Made by a program: the position numbers and the translations under genes. Of a stretch of 62,664 nucleotides of DNA, positions 1-8,682 are shown in pieces. A model generated the notes under the pieces. The model worked only from the letters and a program-made list of their open reading frames with translations. It did not search any database and had not been told where the DNA came from. This DNA comes from Cohnella lupini (GTDB taxonomy: Bacteria > Bacillota > Bacilli > Paenibacillales > Paenibacillaceae). Numbering within the stretch: position 1 is the stretch's first letter; the number at the start of each line of letters is the position of its first letter. The stretch lies in contig NZ_QRDY01000023.1 of assembly GCF_003386205.1 (NCBI RefSeq), positions 1 to 62,664 on the forward strand. Reading direction: 5' to 3'.

Positions 1-82
1 AAGAACACCAGGTTGATAGGCTCGGGGTGGAAGCGCGGTAACGTGTGCAGCTGACGAGTACTAATCGGTCGAGGGCTTATCC
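1..82 (+). rRNA. 23S ribosomal RNA, 3' end (partial)
   Basis: These bases match the conserved 3' terminus of bacterial 23S rRNA, including CCAGGTTGATAGGCT near position 8 and the GACGAGTACTAATCGGTCGA stretch that ends the molecule. The gene begins outside the window. The exact mature end is estimated at about position 82. No 5S rRNA gene follows before the next terminator. Confidence 0.95.
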
Positions 83-145
83 TAACGAATGGACATGATA
101 AGGTAATTGAACCTCAGCATCTCCTCACCTTTGCTTGCTTCGCAT

Positions 146-158
146 CCAGTTTTCAAGG
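146..158 (+). other. rRNA trailer processing-stem sequence
   Basis: CCAGTTTTCAAGG in the 23S trailer is nearly complementary to the CTTTGAAAACTGA element found in the rrn leader at the other end of this window (62464). In Firmicute rrn operons such elements pair around the rRNA to form processing stems. The complement is visible; the processing role is inferred from related operons. Confidence 0.5.
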
Positions 159-184
159 CATGAGCCTATTTAAGCGCAAATTCG

Positions 185-212
185 AGCTCCCTTTATTAAG
201 GGTGCTTTTTTT
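185..212 (+). terminator. Rho-independent terminator of the upstream rrn operon
   Basis: The arms AGCTCCCTT and AAGGGTGCT form a 9-position stem with one mismatch around a TATT loop, followed by a run of seven T. It lies about 100 bp after the 23S end and before the ctsR promoter, so it should end the rRNA transcript. Confidence 0.85.
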
Positions 213-317
213 GTTTGTCTTTTCATGCGGATCGCTTTTCGCGTTCGACGAATAAAGCGAAGGCGGCGCCCCGATAATAAAGAATAGATGAAACAAAAAC
301 GTTGGGTCGAATCGCCT

Positions 318-345
318 TTGCATTTTTTGAAAAGCTGCGTATAAT
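318..345 (+). promoter_or_regulatory. SigA-type promoter of the ctsR operon
   Basis: TTGCAT (318-323), a 16-base spacer and a perfect TATAAT (340-345). The predicted start of transcription near 352 falls beside the CtsR operator, as expected for a repressed heat-shock promoter. Confidence 0.7.
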
Positions 346-353
346 AAGGATAT

Positions 354-370
354 GGTCAAAGAAAGTCAAA
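354..370 (+). promoter_or_regulatory. CtsR operator
   Basis: GGTCAAA-GAA-AGTCAAA is a direct heptad repeat with a 3-base gap. It matches the known CtsR box (RGTCAAANANRGTCAAA) at every specified position. It overlaps the likely transcription start of ctsR-mcsA-mcsB-clpC, so CtsR should repress its own operon and release it on heat or protein stress. Confidence 0.92.
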
Positions 371-408
371 GTCAGTTCCGCCCCCGTTAGACGAAAGGAG
401 GTTGGACG

Positions 409-870
409 TTGCCGAACATTACCGATCTCATCGAGCTTTACTTGAAGCAAGTGCTGCAGAGTAGCTCGGAAGGGTCCATCGAAATCCAAAGAAACGATCT
501 TGCGGATAAGTTTTCGTGCGTACCGTCGCAAATCAATTACGTAATCAGCACGAGGTTTACGCTGGAAAAAGGCTACTACGTGGAAAGTAAGCGCGGCGGC
601 GGGGGATACATTCGCATCCAGCAAGTCAGCCTGCCTTCACTCGAAGCGGTGCAGCGTCATATCCAGCAAACGGTAGGCGATCAGATCGACCAAACAGCCG
701 CCGAAGGACTTATTTATCAACTAGAGGAAGCGCGTTTCCTTACCGTGCGGGAGTCGAACCTGCTTAAAGCGGCCGTATCCAGGGACGTATTGGCCGTGAA
801 GCTACCGCTAAGGGACGAGATCAGAGCCAAGCTAATGAAGGCAATGCTTGTCGCGTTGCTCCTGAAATGA
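409..870 (+). CDS. ctsR: CtsR, transcriptional repressor of class III heat-shock genes
   Basis: CtsR is a dimeric repressor of clp genes. This 153-aa protein is full length for the family. The N-terminal half carries the winged helix-turn-helix, and the glycine-rich wing RGGGGYI at about residues 63-69 is the family hallmark that contacts DNA. The C-terminal half is the region targeted by the McsB arginine kinase. Start is TTG at 409, chosen because AAAGGAGG lies 7-14 bases upstream and no better start exists. It is first gene of ctsR-mcsA-mcsB-clpC and a CtsR box sits in its own promoter, so it is autoregulated. Confidence 0.97.
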   Translation: MPNITDLIELYLKQVLQSSSEGSIEIQRNDLADKFSCVPSQINYVISTRFTLEKGYYVESKRGGGGYIRIQQVSLPSLEAVQRHIQQTVGDQIDQTAAEGLIYQLEEARFLTVRESNLLKAAVSRDVLAVKLPLRDEIRAKLMKAMLVALLLK

Positions 871-888
871 GGAAAGGAGGCTTGTCAG

Positions 889-1401
889 ATGAATTGCCAG
901 GAATGCGGCAAACGTCCGGCTACGCTGCATTTTACGAAAATCGTTAACGGCGAGAAGGCGGAGCTGCATATTTGCGAAACGTGCGCGAGGGAGAAGGGGG
1001 AACTCATTCCCGGCACCTCGAGCGGGTTTTCCATCCATAACCTCCTATCGGGGTTGCTTGATTTCGAGCCTCCGAATCCCAATTCGATGGCTAAACCGCA
1101 CGCCGTCAAATGCGATACCTGCGGAATGACCTATACCCAGTTCAGCAAGATCGGACGTTTCGGTTGCAGTCATTGCTATAAGCAGTTCTCGGAAAGGCTT
1201 GATCCTTTGCTGAAACGGGTACATGGTAATACGGTACATGTCGGCAAAGTGCCAAAGCGAGCCGGTGGACGTTTGAAGACAAAACGGGAAATAGATCGTT
1301 TGAAGAAAGAAATGCAAGGACGGATCGAGCGGGAAGATTTCGAGACCGCCGCACAGCTTCGGGACCGTATTCGCGAGCTCGAGAAAGAAATGAGCGGCTG
1401 A
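889..1401 (+). CDS. mcsA: McsA, zinc-binding activator of McsB
   Basis: McsA is the adaptor and activator of the protein-arginine kinase McsB. The 170-aa protein has two zinc-binding regions visible as CxxC pairs: C3/C6 with C29/C32, and CDTC with CSHC around residues 66-89. The C-terminus (about residues 130-170) is a UVR motif helix pair, containing EREDFETAAQLRDRIRELE, which in this family helps binding to ClpC and partners. An AAAGGAGG site precedes the ATG, and the gene is 18 bp after ctsR in the same operon. Confidence 0.97.
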   Translation: MNCQECGKRPATLHFTKIVNGEKAELHICETCAREKGELIPGTSSGFSIHNLLSGLLDFEPPNPNSMAKPHAVKCDTCGMTYTQFSKIGRFGCSHCYKQFSERLDPLLKRVHGNTVHVGKVPKRAGGRLKTKREIDRLKKEMQGRIEREDFETAAQLRDRIRELEKEMSG

Positions 1402-1417
1402 AGGGAAGGTTTAGACT

Positions 1418-2482
1418 ATGGCTAAACGGAAATTCGTCAAACAAGCGCTCAGTCATTGGATGAACGGCGAAGGTCCCGATTCCGAAGTCGTCATCAGCAG
1501 CCGCGTGCGCATTGCCCGCAACATTCGCAACATGCCCTTCCCTTTGATGGCCGGGCCGGAGCAATCCTTGTCGGTCATGGAGCAATTGCTCGGGGTTGCC
1601 GAGAGCGGAAGGTTGAACGGGCTAGGCAAGATCGAGCAAGTCCGGTTGACCGAACTGACGGAGCTCGAGAAGCTGGTGCTCGTCGAGAAGCATCTGATCA
1701 GTCCTAACTTGGCTAATGAGTCCCGCAACGGGGCGCTCATATTGAGCCCTAACGAGGATATTAGCGTCATGATCAACGAAGAGGACCACTTGCGCATTCA
1801 ATGCTTAAGCTCAGGGTTCCAAGTGCTGGAGGCTTGGGATGCGGCGAGTAAAATCGACGATATTTTCGAGGAACAAGTCGATTATGCCTTCGACGAGAAG
1901 CACGGCTATCTGACAAGCTGCCCGACGAACGTCGGGACCGGGATTAGGGCATCGGTCATGATGCACCTGCCGGCCCTCGTCATGACAGGTCAGATCGGAA
2001 GGATATTATCCGCTGTCACCCAAGTGGGATTGGCCGTGCGAGGTCTTTACGGCGAAGGAAGCGAAGCGACGGGAAACCTGTTTCAGGTATCCAATCAAAT
2101 TACGCTGGGACAATCCGAGCAGGAAATCATCGAGAATTTATTTCAAGTCGCACGCCAAATGGTCGAACACGAGAAGTCCGCGAGGAGTAAGCTATTAACC
2201 GAATCCCGTTTGCGCGTCGAAGATCGGGTGCGCCGATCGTTCGGTATTCTGTCGCAGGCGATGATCATGGATTCCAAGGAAGCCGCCCAACGCTTATCGG
2301 ATATTAGGCTCGGCGTTCATCTTGGGTTGCTCCCCGAAGTGAACGAGCTTATCTTAAACGAACTTCTCGTCTCTACTCAGCCCGGATTTTTGCAACAAAC
2401 GTTCGGGGAAGCGATGAGTCCGGAGGATCGGGACAAATCAAGAGCGGAATTAATTCGTTCGCGACTGGAAACAACTTCATAA
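1418..2482 (+). CDS. mcsB: McsB, protein arginine kinase
   Basis: McsB phosphorylates arginines on CtsR and on misfolded proteins; phospho-arginine marks substrates for ClpC-ClpP degradation. The 354-aa protein is a phosphagen-kinase-fold enzyme: SSRVRIARN near residue 28 and the NVGTGIRASV segment near 173 belong to the nucleotide-binding arginine cluster. Cys168 in SCPTNVGTG matches the conserved catalytic-loop cysteine of the family. It begins 16 bp after mcsA and is co-transcribed with ctsR, mcsA and clpC. Confidence 0.97.
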   Translation: MAKRKFVKQALSHWMNGEGPDSEVVISSRVRIARNIRNMPFPLMAGPEQSLSVMEQLLGVAESGRLNGLGKIEQVRLTELTELEKLVLVEKHLISPNLANESRNGALILSPNEDISVMINEEDHLRIQCLSSGFQVLEAWDAASKIDDIFEEQVDYAFDEKHGYLTSCPTNVGTGIRASVMMHLPALVMTGQIGRILSAVTQVGLAVRGLYGEGSEATGNLFQVSNQITLGQSEQEIIENLFQVARQMVEHEKSARSKLLTESRLRVEDRVRRSFGILSQAMIMDSKEAAQRLSDIRLGVHLGLLPEVNELILNELLVSTQPGFLQQTFGEAMSPEDRDKSRAELIRSRLETTS

Positions 2483-2519
2483 ATGTTTTATTCTTAACCT
2501 TATAGAGGAGGTATGTCAC

Positions 2520-4967
2520 ATGATGTTTGGTAGATTCACGGAACGTGCGCAGAAGGTGTTGGCCCTAGCTCAGGAAGAAGCGGTACGTTTGGGACACAAC
2601 AATATCGGTACCGAACATATATTGCTCGGTTTGATCCGGGAAGGGGAAAGCATTGCCGCTAAAGCTCTGATCGCGCTCGGACTTGGACTGGAAAAAATCC
2701 AGGACGAAGTGGAATCGCTGATCGGACGGGGGCAGGAGCAACCCACGAATATCGCATATACCCCTCGCGCCAAGAAAGTCATCGAGCTTTCCATGGACGA
2801 AGCGCGTAAGCTGGGACATACTTACGTGGGCACGGAGCATATTCTGCTGGGTCTCATCCGAGAAGGCGAGGGAGTAGCAGCCCGCGTTCTGAACAATCTG
2901 GGCATCAGCCTTAACAAAGCTCGCCAGCAAGTGCTTCAATTGCTTGGCAGCAACGAAAGCGTCTCCCAGAACCATGGTCCTTCCGCTAACGTAAGCACGC
3001 CGACGTTGGATGGCTTGGCCCGGGATCTGACCGCTAGCGCAAGGGAAGGCAATATCGACCCCGTCATCGGCAGGCAGAAGGAAATCGAACGCGTGATTCA
3101 GGTTCTTTCGCGTCGGACGAAGAACAACCCGGTATTGATCGGGGAGCCTGGCGTAGGTAAAACGGCGATCGCCGAAGGTCTCGCGCAGAAAATAGTCAAC
3201 AACGAAATTCCCGAAACTTTACGCGACAAACGCGTAATGACTTTGGATATGGGCTCCGTCGTTGCAGGTACGAAATACCGCGGAGAATTCGAGGATCGTC
3301 TGAAAAAAATCATGGACGAAATTCGCCAAGCGGGTAACGTCATCCTCTTCATCGACGAGTTGCATACGTTGATCGGGGCTGGCGGAGCCGAAGGCGCGAT
3401 CGATGCTTCCAATATTCTGAAGCCTGCTCTTGCTCGCGGCGAACTTCAATGCATCGGGGCAACCACGCTGGACGAATACCGCAAATATATCGAGAAAGAC
3501 GCAGCCTTGGAACGCCGGTTCCAACCGATAACGGTTGATCAACCGACTCCGGAGGAAGCCGTTCAAATTCTGCTCGGCTTGCGCGACCGTTACGAAGCTC
3601 ATCATCGGGTCAAAATCACCGACGAAGCGATCGATGCGGCTGTTAAGCTATCCGACCGGTATATTCCGGATCGCTTCTTGCCGGATAAGGCGATCGATCT
3701 CATCGATGAAGCAGGCTCCAAGGTAAGGCTTAATTCCTACACGGTACCGCCTAACCTGAAGCAATTGGAAACAAGGCTCGAGGATATTCGTAAAGAGAAG
3801 GACGCCGCCGTTCAAAGCCAAGAGTTCGAGAAAGCGGCAGCCCTTAGGGATACGGAACAGAAAATCCGCGAAGAGCTCGACCATACGAAGAACCTGTGGA
3901 AAGAGAAGCAAGGACGTACCGATTCGGAAGTTACGCCCGAGGATATCGCCCAGGTCGTGGCAAGCTGGACCGGCATTCCTGTTCGGAAGCTGGAAGAGGA
4001 AGAAACGGAACGCCTCCTGAACATGGAGAGCATTCTTCACGACCGCGTTATCGGTCAAGACGAAGCCGTCAAGTCCGTTTCCCGAGCCATTCGGCGCGCG
4101 CGTGCTGGCCTCAAGGATCCGAAGCGTCCGATGGGATCCTTCATCTTCCTAGGACCTACGGGCGTCGGTAAAACGGAGCTTGCCCGGGCTATCGCGGAAG
4201 CGATGTTCGGCGACGAGAACGCGGTTATCCGCATCGACATGTCGGAATATATGGAGAAGCATTCGACTTCCCGTCTCGTCGGAGCGCCTCCGGGCTACGT
4301 CGGCTACGAGGAAGGCGGCCAGCTGACGGAGAAAGTCCGTCGCAAGCCTTATTCGGTCGTATTGCTTGACGAGATCGAGAAAGCCCACCCGGAAGTATTC
4401 AACATCTTGTTGCAAGTACTCGAGGACGGTCGCTTGACGGATTCCAAAGGACGTGCCGTCGACTTCCGCAATACGCTGATTATCATGACTTCCAACGTCG
4501 GCGCGGAGCAAATCAAGAAAAACTCGACGCTGGGCTTCACGGCCGCGCAAGATGCGGGACGCGATTACCAGAACATGAAGGAAAAGGTGCTCGCCGAGCT
4601 TAAGAAATCGTTCCGTCCGGAGTTCCTCAACCGGATCGACGAGTCCATCGTGTTCCATCCGCTTAACGAAGAGCATATCGCTCAGATCGTTACGCTTATG
4701 GCCGACGACCTTCGCAAGCGTTTAGTGGAGCACAACGTTAGCTTCGAGCTGACCGATTCGGCCAAAGCCTTCCTAGCCAAGGAAGGATACGATCCGCAGT
4801 ACGGAGCGCGGCCGCTTCGCAGGGCGATTCAGAAGCATATCGAAGATCGCTTGTCGGAAGATCTGCTGCTCGGCAAGATTTCGAAGGGCAACGCCCTCTT
4901 GATTGACGAAGAGGATGGCGGCCTTATCGTTAGGCAGAAAACCGAGATCGAATTGTCCAAAGCTTAA
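2520..4967 (+). CDS. clpC: ClpC, AAA+ unfoldase of the ClpCP protease
   Basis: ClpC unfolds proteins and feeds them to ClpP. The 815-aa protein shows the full architecture: two Clp N-terminal repeats (each with GTEHILLGLIREGE, about residues 1-145), AAA-1 with Walker A GEPGVGKT at 208-215, a middle coiled-coil with a UVR-like segment near 425-450, AAA-2 with Walker A GPTGVGKT at 545-552, and an LGF loop near 671 that docks ClpP. The start is ATGATG; either ATG (2520 or 2523) fits the GAGGAGG site. It is the last gene of the CtsR operon and is followed by a terminator. Confidence 0.98.
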   Translation: MMFGRFTERAQKVLALAQEEAVRLGHNNIGTEHILLGLIREGESIAAKALIALGLGLEKIQDEVESLIGRGQEQPTNIAYTPRAKKVIELSMDEARKLGHTYVGTEHILLGLIREGEGVAARVLNNLGISLNKARQQVLQLLGSNESVSQNHGPSANVSTPTLDGLARDLTASAREGNIDPVIGRQKEIERVIQVLSRRTKNNPVLIGEPGVGKTAIAEGLAQKIVNNEIPETLRDKRVMTLDMGSVVAGTKYRGEFEDRLKKIMDEIRQAGNVILFIDELHTLIGAGGAEGAIDASNILKPALARGELQCIGATTLDEYRKYIEKDAALERRFQPITVDQPTPEEAVQILLGLRDRYEAHHRVKITDEAIDAAVKLSDRYIPDRFLPDKAIDLIDEAGSKVRLNSYTVPPNLKQLETRLEDIRKEKDAAVQSQEFEKAAALRDTEQKIREELDHTKNLWKEKQGRTDSEVTPEDIAQVVASWTGIPVRKLEEEETERLLNMESILHDRVIGQDEAVKSVSRAIRRARAGLKDPKRPMGSFIFLGPTGVGKTELARAIAEAMFGDENAVIRIDMSEYMEKHSTSRLVGAPPGYVGYEEGGQLTEKVRRKPYSVVLLDEIEKAHPEVFNILLQVLEDGRLTDSKGRAVDFRNTLIIMTSNVGAEQIKKNSTLGFTAAQDAGRDYQNMKEKVLAELKKSFRPEFLNRIDESIVFHPLNEEHIAQIVTLMADDLRKRLVEHNVSFELTDSAKAFLAKEGYDPQYGARPLRRAIQKHIEDRLSEDLLLGKISKGNALLIDEEDGGLIVRQKTEIELSKA

Positions 4968-4984
4968 GAATACACGGAAAGAAG

Positions 4985-5030
4985 GACTCTCCGTTACGAC
5001 GCTTATGAGCGCGTGCGGAGAGTCTTTTTT
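4985..5030 (+). terminator. Terminator after clpC
   Basis: GACTCTCCG (4985-4993) pairs with CGGAGAGTC (5016-5024) and is followed by six T. It closes the ctsR-clpC operon. Confidence 0.88.
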
Positions 5031-5074
5031 CCGTTCAAACACCACGCTACGGTCTTTGGGACGGCGACAGCCGT

Positions 5075-5103
5075 TTGAGCTTGTGTTAAAATTCAAATAT
5101 AGG
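5075..5103 (+). promoter_or_regulatory. Possible SigA promoter of radA
   Basis: TTGAGC, a 17-base spacer and TATAGG, about 25 bp ahead of radA. Both boxes match the consensus at only four of six positions, but position and spacing fit a gene that follows a terminator. Confidence 0.45.
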
Positions 5104-5127
5104 ACAACAAAGGAGCCGTTGCTAGAG

Positions 5128-6495
5128 ATGGCCAAGGTCAAAACGAAATTCGCCTGTACCCAGTGCGGCACCGAGTCCCCGAAATGGATGGGCAAATGCC
5201 CGGGCTGCAACGAATGGAACACGATGGTAGAAGAAACGGAAACGCAGATCAAGGCTCCGGTCGGTCGGGGCGAGCTACTCCGTACGAAAGAAAAGGCGCG
5301 AGCTATCATAGATATAGAAAGCGGGAAAGAACCTCGCGTTTCGACGGGACTATCCGAGCTGAACAGGGTGCTCGGAGGAGGGCTCGTTCCGGGTTCGTTG
5401 TTGCTCGTCGGCGGTGACCCCGGCATCGGGAAATCGACTTTGCTGCTGCAAGCTTCGTACTCCTTGTCCACTCAAGGCTTGAAGGTGCTTTACGTGTCGG
5501 GAGAAGAATCCGTCCGTCAGACCAAGCTAAGAGCGGACCGACTGGGCGCATTAAACGACAGGCTCTTCGTTCTATGCGAGACGAACTTGGAAGTGATCGA
5601 AGAAGCGATTACGGAAGTGGAGCCCGATTTTCTCGTGATCGACTCGATCCAGACGGTGTATCGGCCCGAGGTGGCTTCAGCTCCGGGCAGCGTTGCCCAA
5701 GTAAGGGAATGCACCGCTCATTTCATGAGAATCTCCAAAATAAACGGAGTGGCTACCGTGTTAGTCGGGCACGTTACCAAGGAGGGGGCAATCGCCGGAC
5801 CGCGGCTGCTTGAGCATATGGTCGATTGCGTGCTGTACTTCGAAGGCGAACGTCATCATACTTATCGTATATTGAGGGCCGTTAAGAACCGCTTCGGCTC
5901 TACGAACGAAATCGGGATTTTCGATATGACCGAGGACGGGCTAAGGGAAGTCACGAATCCTTCCGAGCTGTTCCTCTCGGAAAGGCCGTTAGGGGTATCG
6001 GGCTCTACGGTCGTCGCGAGCATGGAAGGTACAAGACCCGTTCTCGTTGAATTGCAAGCGCTTGTAGCGCCGACTCACTTTCCGTCGCCCAGACGGATGT
6101 CGTCGGGCTTCGATCATCATCGCATGTCGCTGGTCATCGCGGTATTGGAGAAGAGAATGGGCATGTTCTTCCAGACGCAGGATGCGTATTTGAACGTGGC
6201 GGGCGGCGTAAAGCTCGACGAACCCGCGGCGGATTTGGCTGCGGCGGTCAGTCTCGCGTCCAGCTTTAAGGACTCGGCGACGAAGCCCTTCGACGTTATT
6301 TTCGGCGAGGTGGGCTTGACGGGAGAAGTACGCGCCGTCTCCAGGGCGGAGCAGCGAGTGAGGGAAGCGCACAAACTGGGCTTCAAGCGGGTGATCATGC
6401 CGGAGCAAAGCATGAAGGGATGGCAGCCGCCGCAAGGAATCTCGATCATCGGCGTAAGGACGGTCGCAGAGGCGCTTAAAGCCGCATTGGAATAG
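5128..6495 (+). CDS. radA: RadA/Sms, DNA repair ATPase and branch-migration helicase
   Basis: RadA processes recombination intermediates and acts in genetic transformation and repair. The 455-aa protein has an N-terminal zinc finger CTQCGTESPKWMGKCPGC, a RecA-like core with Walker A GGDPGIGKST, the RadA-specific KNRFG motif, and a C-terminal Lon-like domain. Start is ATG 5128 after AAAGGAGC; the reading frame stays open 225 bp upstream through the clpC terminator, but that extension has no homologous content and would cross the hairpin. It precedes disA, the usual Firmicute order. Confidence 0.97.
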   Translation: MAKVKTKFACTQCGTESPKWMGKCPGCNEWNTMVEETETQIKAPVGRGELLRTKEKARAIIDIESGKEPRVSTGLSELNRVLGGGLVPGSLLLVGGDPGIGKSTLLLQASYSLSTQGLKVLYVSGEESVRQTKLRADRLGALNDRLFVLCETNLEVIEEAITEVEPDFLVIDSIQTVYRPEVASAPGSVAQVRECTAHFMRISKINGVATVLVGHVTKEGAIAGPRLLEHMVDCVLYFEGERHHTYRILRAVKNRFGSTNEIGIFDMTEDGLREVTNPSELFLSERPLGVSGSTVVASMEGTRPVLVELQALVAPTHFPSPRRMSSGFDHHRMSLVIAVLEKRMGMFFQTQDAYLNVAGGVKLDEPAADLAAAVSLASSFKDSATKPFDVIFGEVGLTGEVRAVSRAEQRVREAHKLGFKRVIMPEQSMKGWQPPQGISIIGVRTVAEALKAALE

Positions 6496-6512
6496 GGGGT
6501 ATCGATCATATA

Positions 6513-7622
6513 ATGAAAGAGAACAAGGACAAGGATCCGAAGGAAAAAGAGCGCACGCAACAGGAAAAAACGATGAATCTGCTACTGCAGATGGTTGCTC
6601 CTGGTACCCCGTTCCGGGATGGGCTGGAGAACGTGCTGCGCGCGAAAACCGGAGCGTTGATCGTCGTAGGCTACAGCCCGGAGGTAATGGAACTTGTAGA
6701 CGGCGGTTTTTCCATCAACTGCGATTTCAGCCCTAACTATTTATATGAATTAGCGAAAATGGACGGAGCAATCATTCTAAACGAGGACGTTAAACGCATA
6801 TTATACGCCAATACCCAATTGATACCGAATTCCTCCATCTCCTCTTCGGAAACCGGTATTCGTCATCGGACGGCGGAGCGGGTGGCGAAGCAAACCGGAA
6901 AGCTTGTCGTATCCATCTCCCAAAGACGTAACGTCATTACATTGTATCAAGGCAACTTGCGCTATGCGCTTAAAGAGATGGGCGTCATCCTGACGAAAGC
7001 CAATCAGGCGATCCAGACGTTGGAGAAATACCGGGCCGTGTTTACTCAAGCGCTAACGAATTTGTCGGCGTTGGAGTTCGAAGAGCTAGTGACTATGCAT
7101 GAGGTTGCACACGTTATTCAACGAGCGGAGATGGTTCTGCGCATCAATAACGAAATCAATCGTTACGTGCTTGAACTCGGAAACGAGGGCAGGCTCATTA
7201 GCATGCAGAAGGAAGAATTGGTCGGAACGGCGGAAGAAGAGGCTTGGTTGCTGCTTAGAGATTACGCGAAGGACGACGGGGAGAACAAGGTGCGGGAAAT
7301 CCAAGCGACCATCCGCAAGCTCTCGTCGGAAGAATTGCTCGATTCGGCTGCTCTAATCCGCATACTCGGTTATCCTTCCCTAAGCTCGGTCGTGGAAGAA
7401 GGCTTGCTTCCGCGCGGTTATCGAATGCTAAGTAAAATTCCTAGGCTTCCTAGCATTATCATTCATAACTTGGTCGACCGTTTTGGAGCTCTTCCGCATA
7501 TCATAATGGCTTCGATCGAGGAACTGGACGAGGTAGACGGAATCGGAGAGGTGCGGGCGCGGGCGATTAAAGAGGGTTTGAAACGGATTCAAGAACAGGT
7601 GTTTATTGACAGACAGATATAA
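6513..7622 (+). CDS. disA: DisA, DNA-integrity scanning diadenylate cyclase
   Basis: DisA makes c-di-AMP while scanning DNA and pauses at branched DNA, delaying sporulation when DNA is damaged. In this 369-aa protein the DAC domain shows the catalytic DGAI at about residues 87-90 and RHRTAER near 122. The C-terminus carries helix-hairpin-helix DNA-binding sequence, LDEVDGIGEVRARAIKEGL at about 336-354. It lies 17 bp after radA, which is consistent with the known functional link between RadA and DisA. Confidence 0.97.
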   Translation: MKENKDKDPKEKERTQQEKTMNLLLQMVAPGTPFRDGLENVLRAKTGALIVVGYSPEVMELVDGGFSINCDFSPNYLYELAKMDGAIILNEDVKRILYANTQLIPNSSISSSETGIRHRTAERVAKQTGKLVVSISQRRNVITLYQGNLRYALKEMGVILTKANQAIQTLEKYRAVFTQALTNLSALEFEELVTMHEVAHVIQRAEMVLRINNEINRYVLELGNEGRLISMQKEELVGTAEEEAWLLLRDYAKDDGENKVREIQATIRKLSSEELLDSAALIRILGYPSLSSVVEEGLLPRGYRMLSKIPRLPSIIIHNLVDRFGALPHIIMASIEELDEVDGIGEVRARAIKEGLKRIQEQVFIDRQI

Positions 7623-7783
7623 GGGGACTACAATTGGAATGTTCTTCAAACTACCGAAATTAGCTTATTTTCGATTAATCGTGCTTACAATCGGCGCTAA
7701 ACATTCGGATCGGATCGGGATTGAGCTGGCTTCCGCGCTTAACATTCCGATCAATAGGGTATAGTAAAGTCGAGGTGGCAAAC

Positions 7784-8536
7784 ATGATTACAAAGTCGAT
7801 ACCGAATCTTTTCACCATAGGAAATTTGTCATTAGGCGTAATCGCCATCATACTGGCATTCAACAATGAGACGAATAGTTCGAATACGGCCGCTTTATTG
7901 GTTATTATAGCTATGCTTCTTGACGGGTTGGACGGTCGCGTAGCCCGCGCGTTGAACGTGCAGAGCGAATTCGGCAAAGAGCTGGATTCGCTTTCCGATG
8001 TTATTTCGTTCGGGGTCGCGCCGGCTTTCATTATGTATCAAGCGGCTTTTCAAGAAGTCAGTCCGGCGCTGGCTTGGATCGTAACGGCTATTTTCCCGAT
8101 CTGCGGAGCTTTGCGGTTGGCGAGGTTTAACGTTATCGACGGCATACCGGGCTATTTCATAGGCTTGCCGATTCCCGCGGCTGGCGGAGTACTTGCCACG
8201 CTGGCGCTGTTCCACCACGAATTACACTTTTCTTTGTTGCTAATAAGCACGGTGGCGCTTTCCTTCTTGATGGTAAGCAACATGAAATATCCGAACTTCA
8301 AGAAGCTCGGTTTGCCGAAGAAAGCGATATGGGCAATTCCCGTTGTCGTTCTTGGAGCAGCCATTCTAGCTTATATGTTCCAAGAGGCGATTCCCAAGGT
8401 CATTCTGGCCTTGTTGCTTCTCTATGCTTTATGGGGCCTAAAAAAAAACGTTGATGGGCTGTTGCCCTCAAGCAAGCGCTCCAAGCGGAGGAAGGCAGCC
8501 GCGGAGGAGAAAGAGCAATCCAAGCACAGCGCATAG
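7784..8536 (+). CDS. pssA: PssA, CDP-diacylglycerol-serine O-phosphatidyltransferase
   Basis: This integral membrane enzyme makes phosphatidylserine from CDP-diacylglycerol and serine, feeding phosphatidylethanolamine synthesis. The 250-aa protein has the CDP-alcohol phosphotransferase signature DG-x2-AR-x8-G-x3-D-x3-D, seen as DGRVAR then GKELDSLSD at about residues 51-75, followed by several hydrophobic segments and a basic C-terminal tail. Start is ATG 7784 with GAGGTGG just upstream. An in-frame start at 7721 is possible but has no ribosome-binding site. Confidence 0.93.
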   Translation: MITKSIPNLFTIGNLSLGVIAIILAFNNETNSSNTAALLVIIAMLLDGLDGRVARALNVQSEFGKELDSLSDVISFGVAPAFIMYQAAFQEVSPALAWIVTAIFPICGALRLARFNVIDGIPGYFIGLPIPAAGGVLATLALFHHELHFSLLLISTVALSFLMVSNMKYPNFKKLGLPKKAIWAIPVVVLGAAILAYMFQEAIPKVILALLLLYALWGLKKNVDGLLPSSKRSKRRKAAAEEKEQSKHSA

Positions 8537-8568
8537 TTTATGCGGTTAATCCTTCATTTTTTCGCGTT

Positions 8569-8612
8569 AAAAGCATCGAATCTCTCGAATAAGGGAGTTT
8601 CGATGCTTTTTT
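8569..8612 (+). terminator. Terminator after pssA
   Basis: AAAAGCATCGAATCTC pairs with GAGTTTCGATGCTTTT (one mismatch) and ends in a T run. It separates pssA from the convergent reverse-strand gene and could work in both directions because the left arm begins with A residues. Confidence 0.9.
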
Positions 8613-8682
8613 GCGTTGCGCAAAAATGAAAAAGGAGGCGAAAAGTCCGATAGACTTATGCCCCCGCTTGAAAATACGTGCT

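Noticed and set aside
223..624. 133-codon minus-strand frame across the ctsR promoter
   Set aside because: It overlaps ctsR and its operator, which are far better supported; the predicted protein has no known features.
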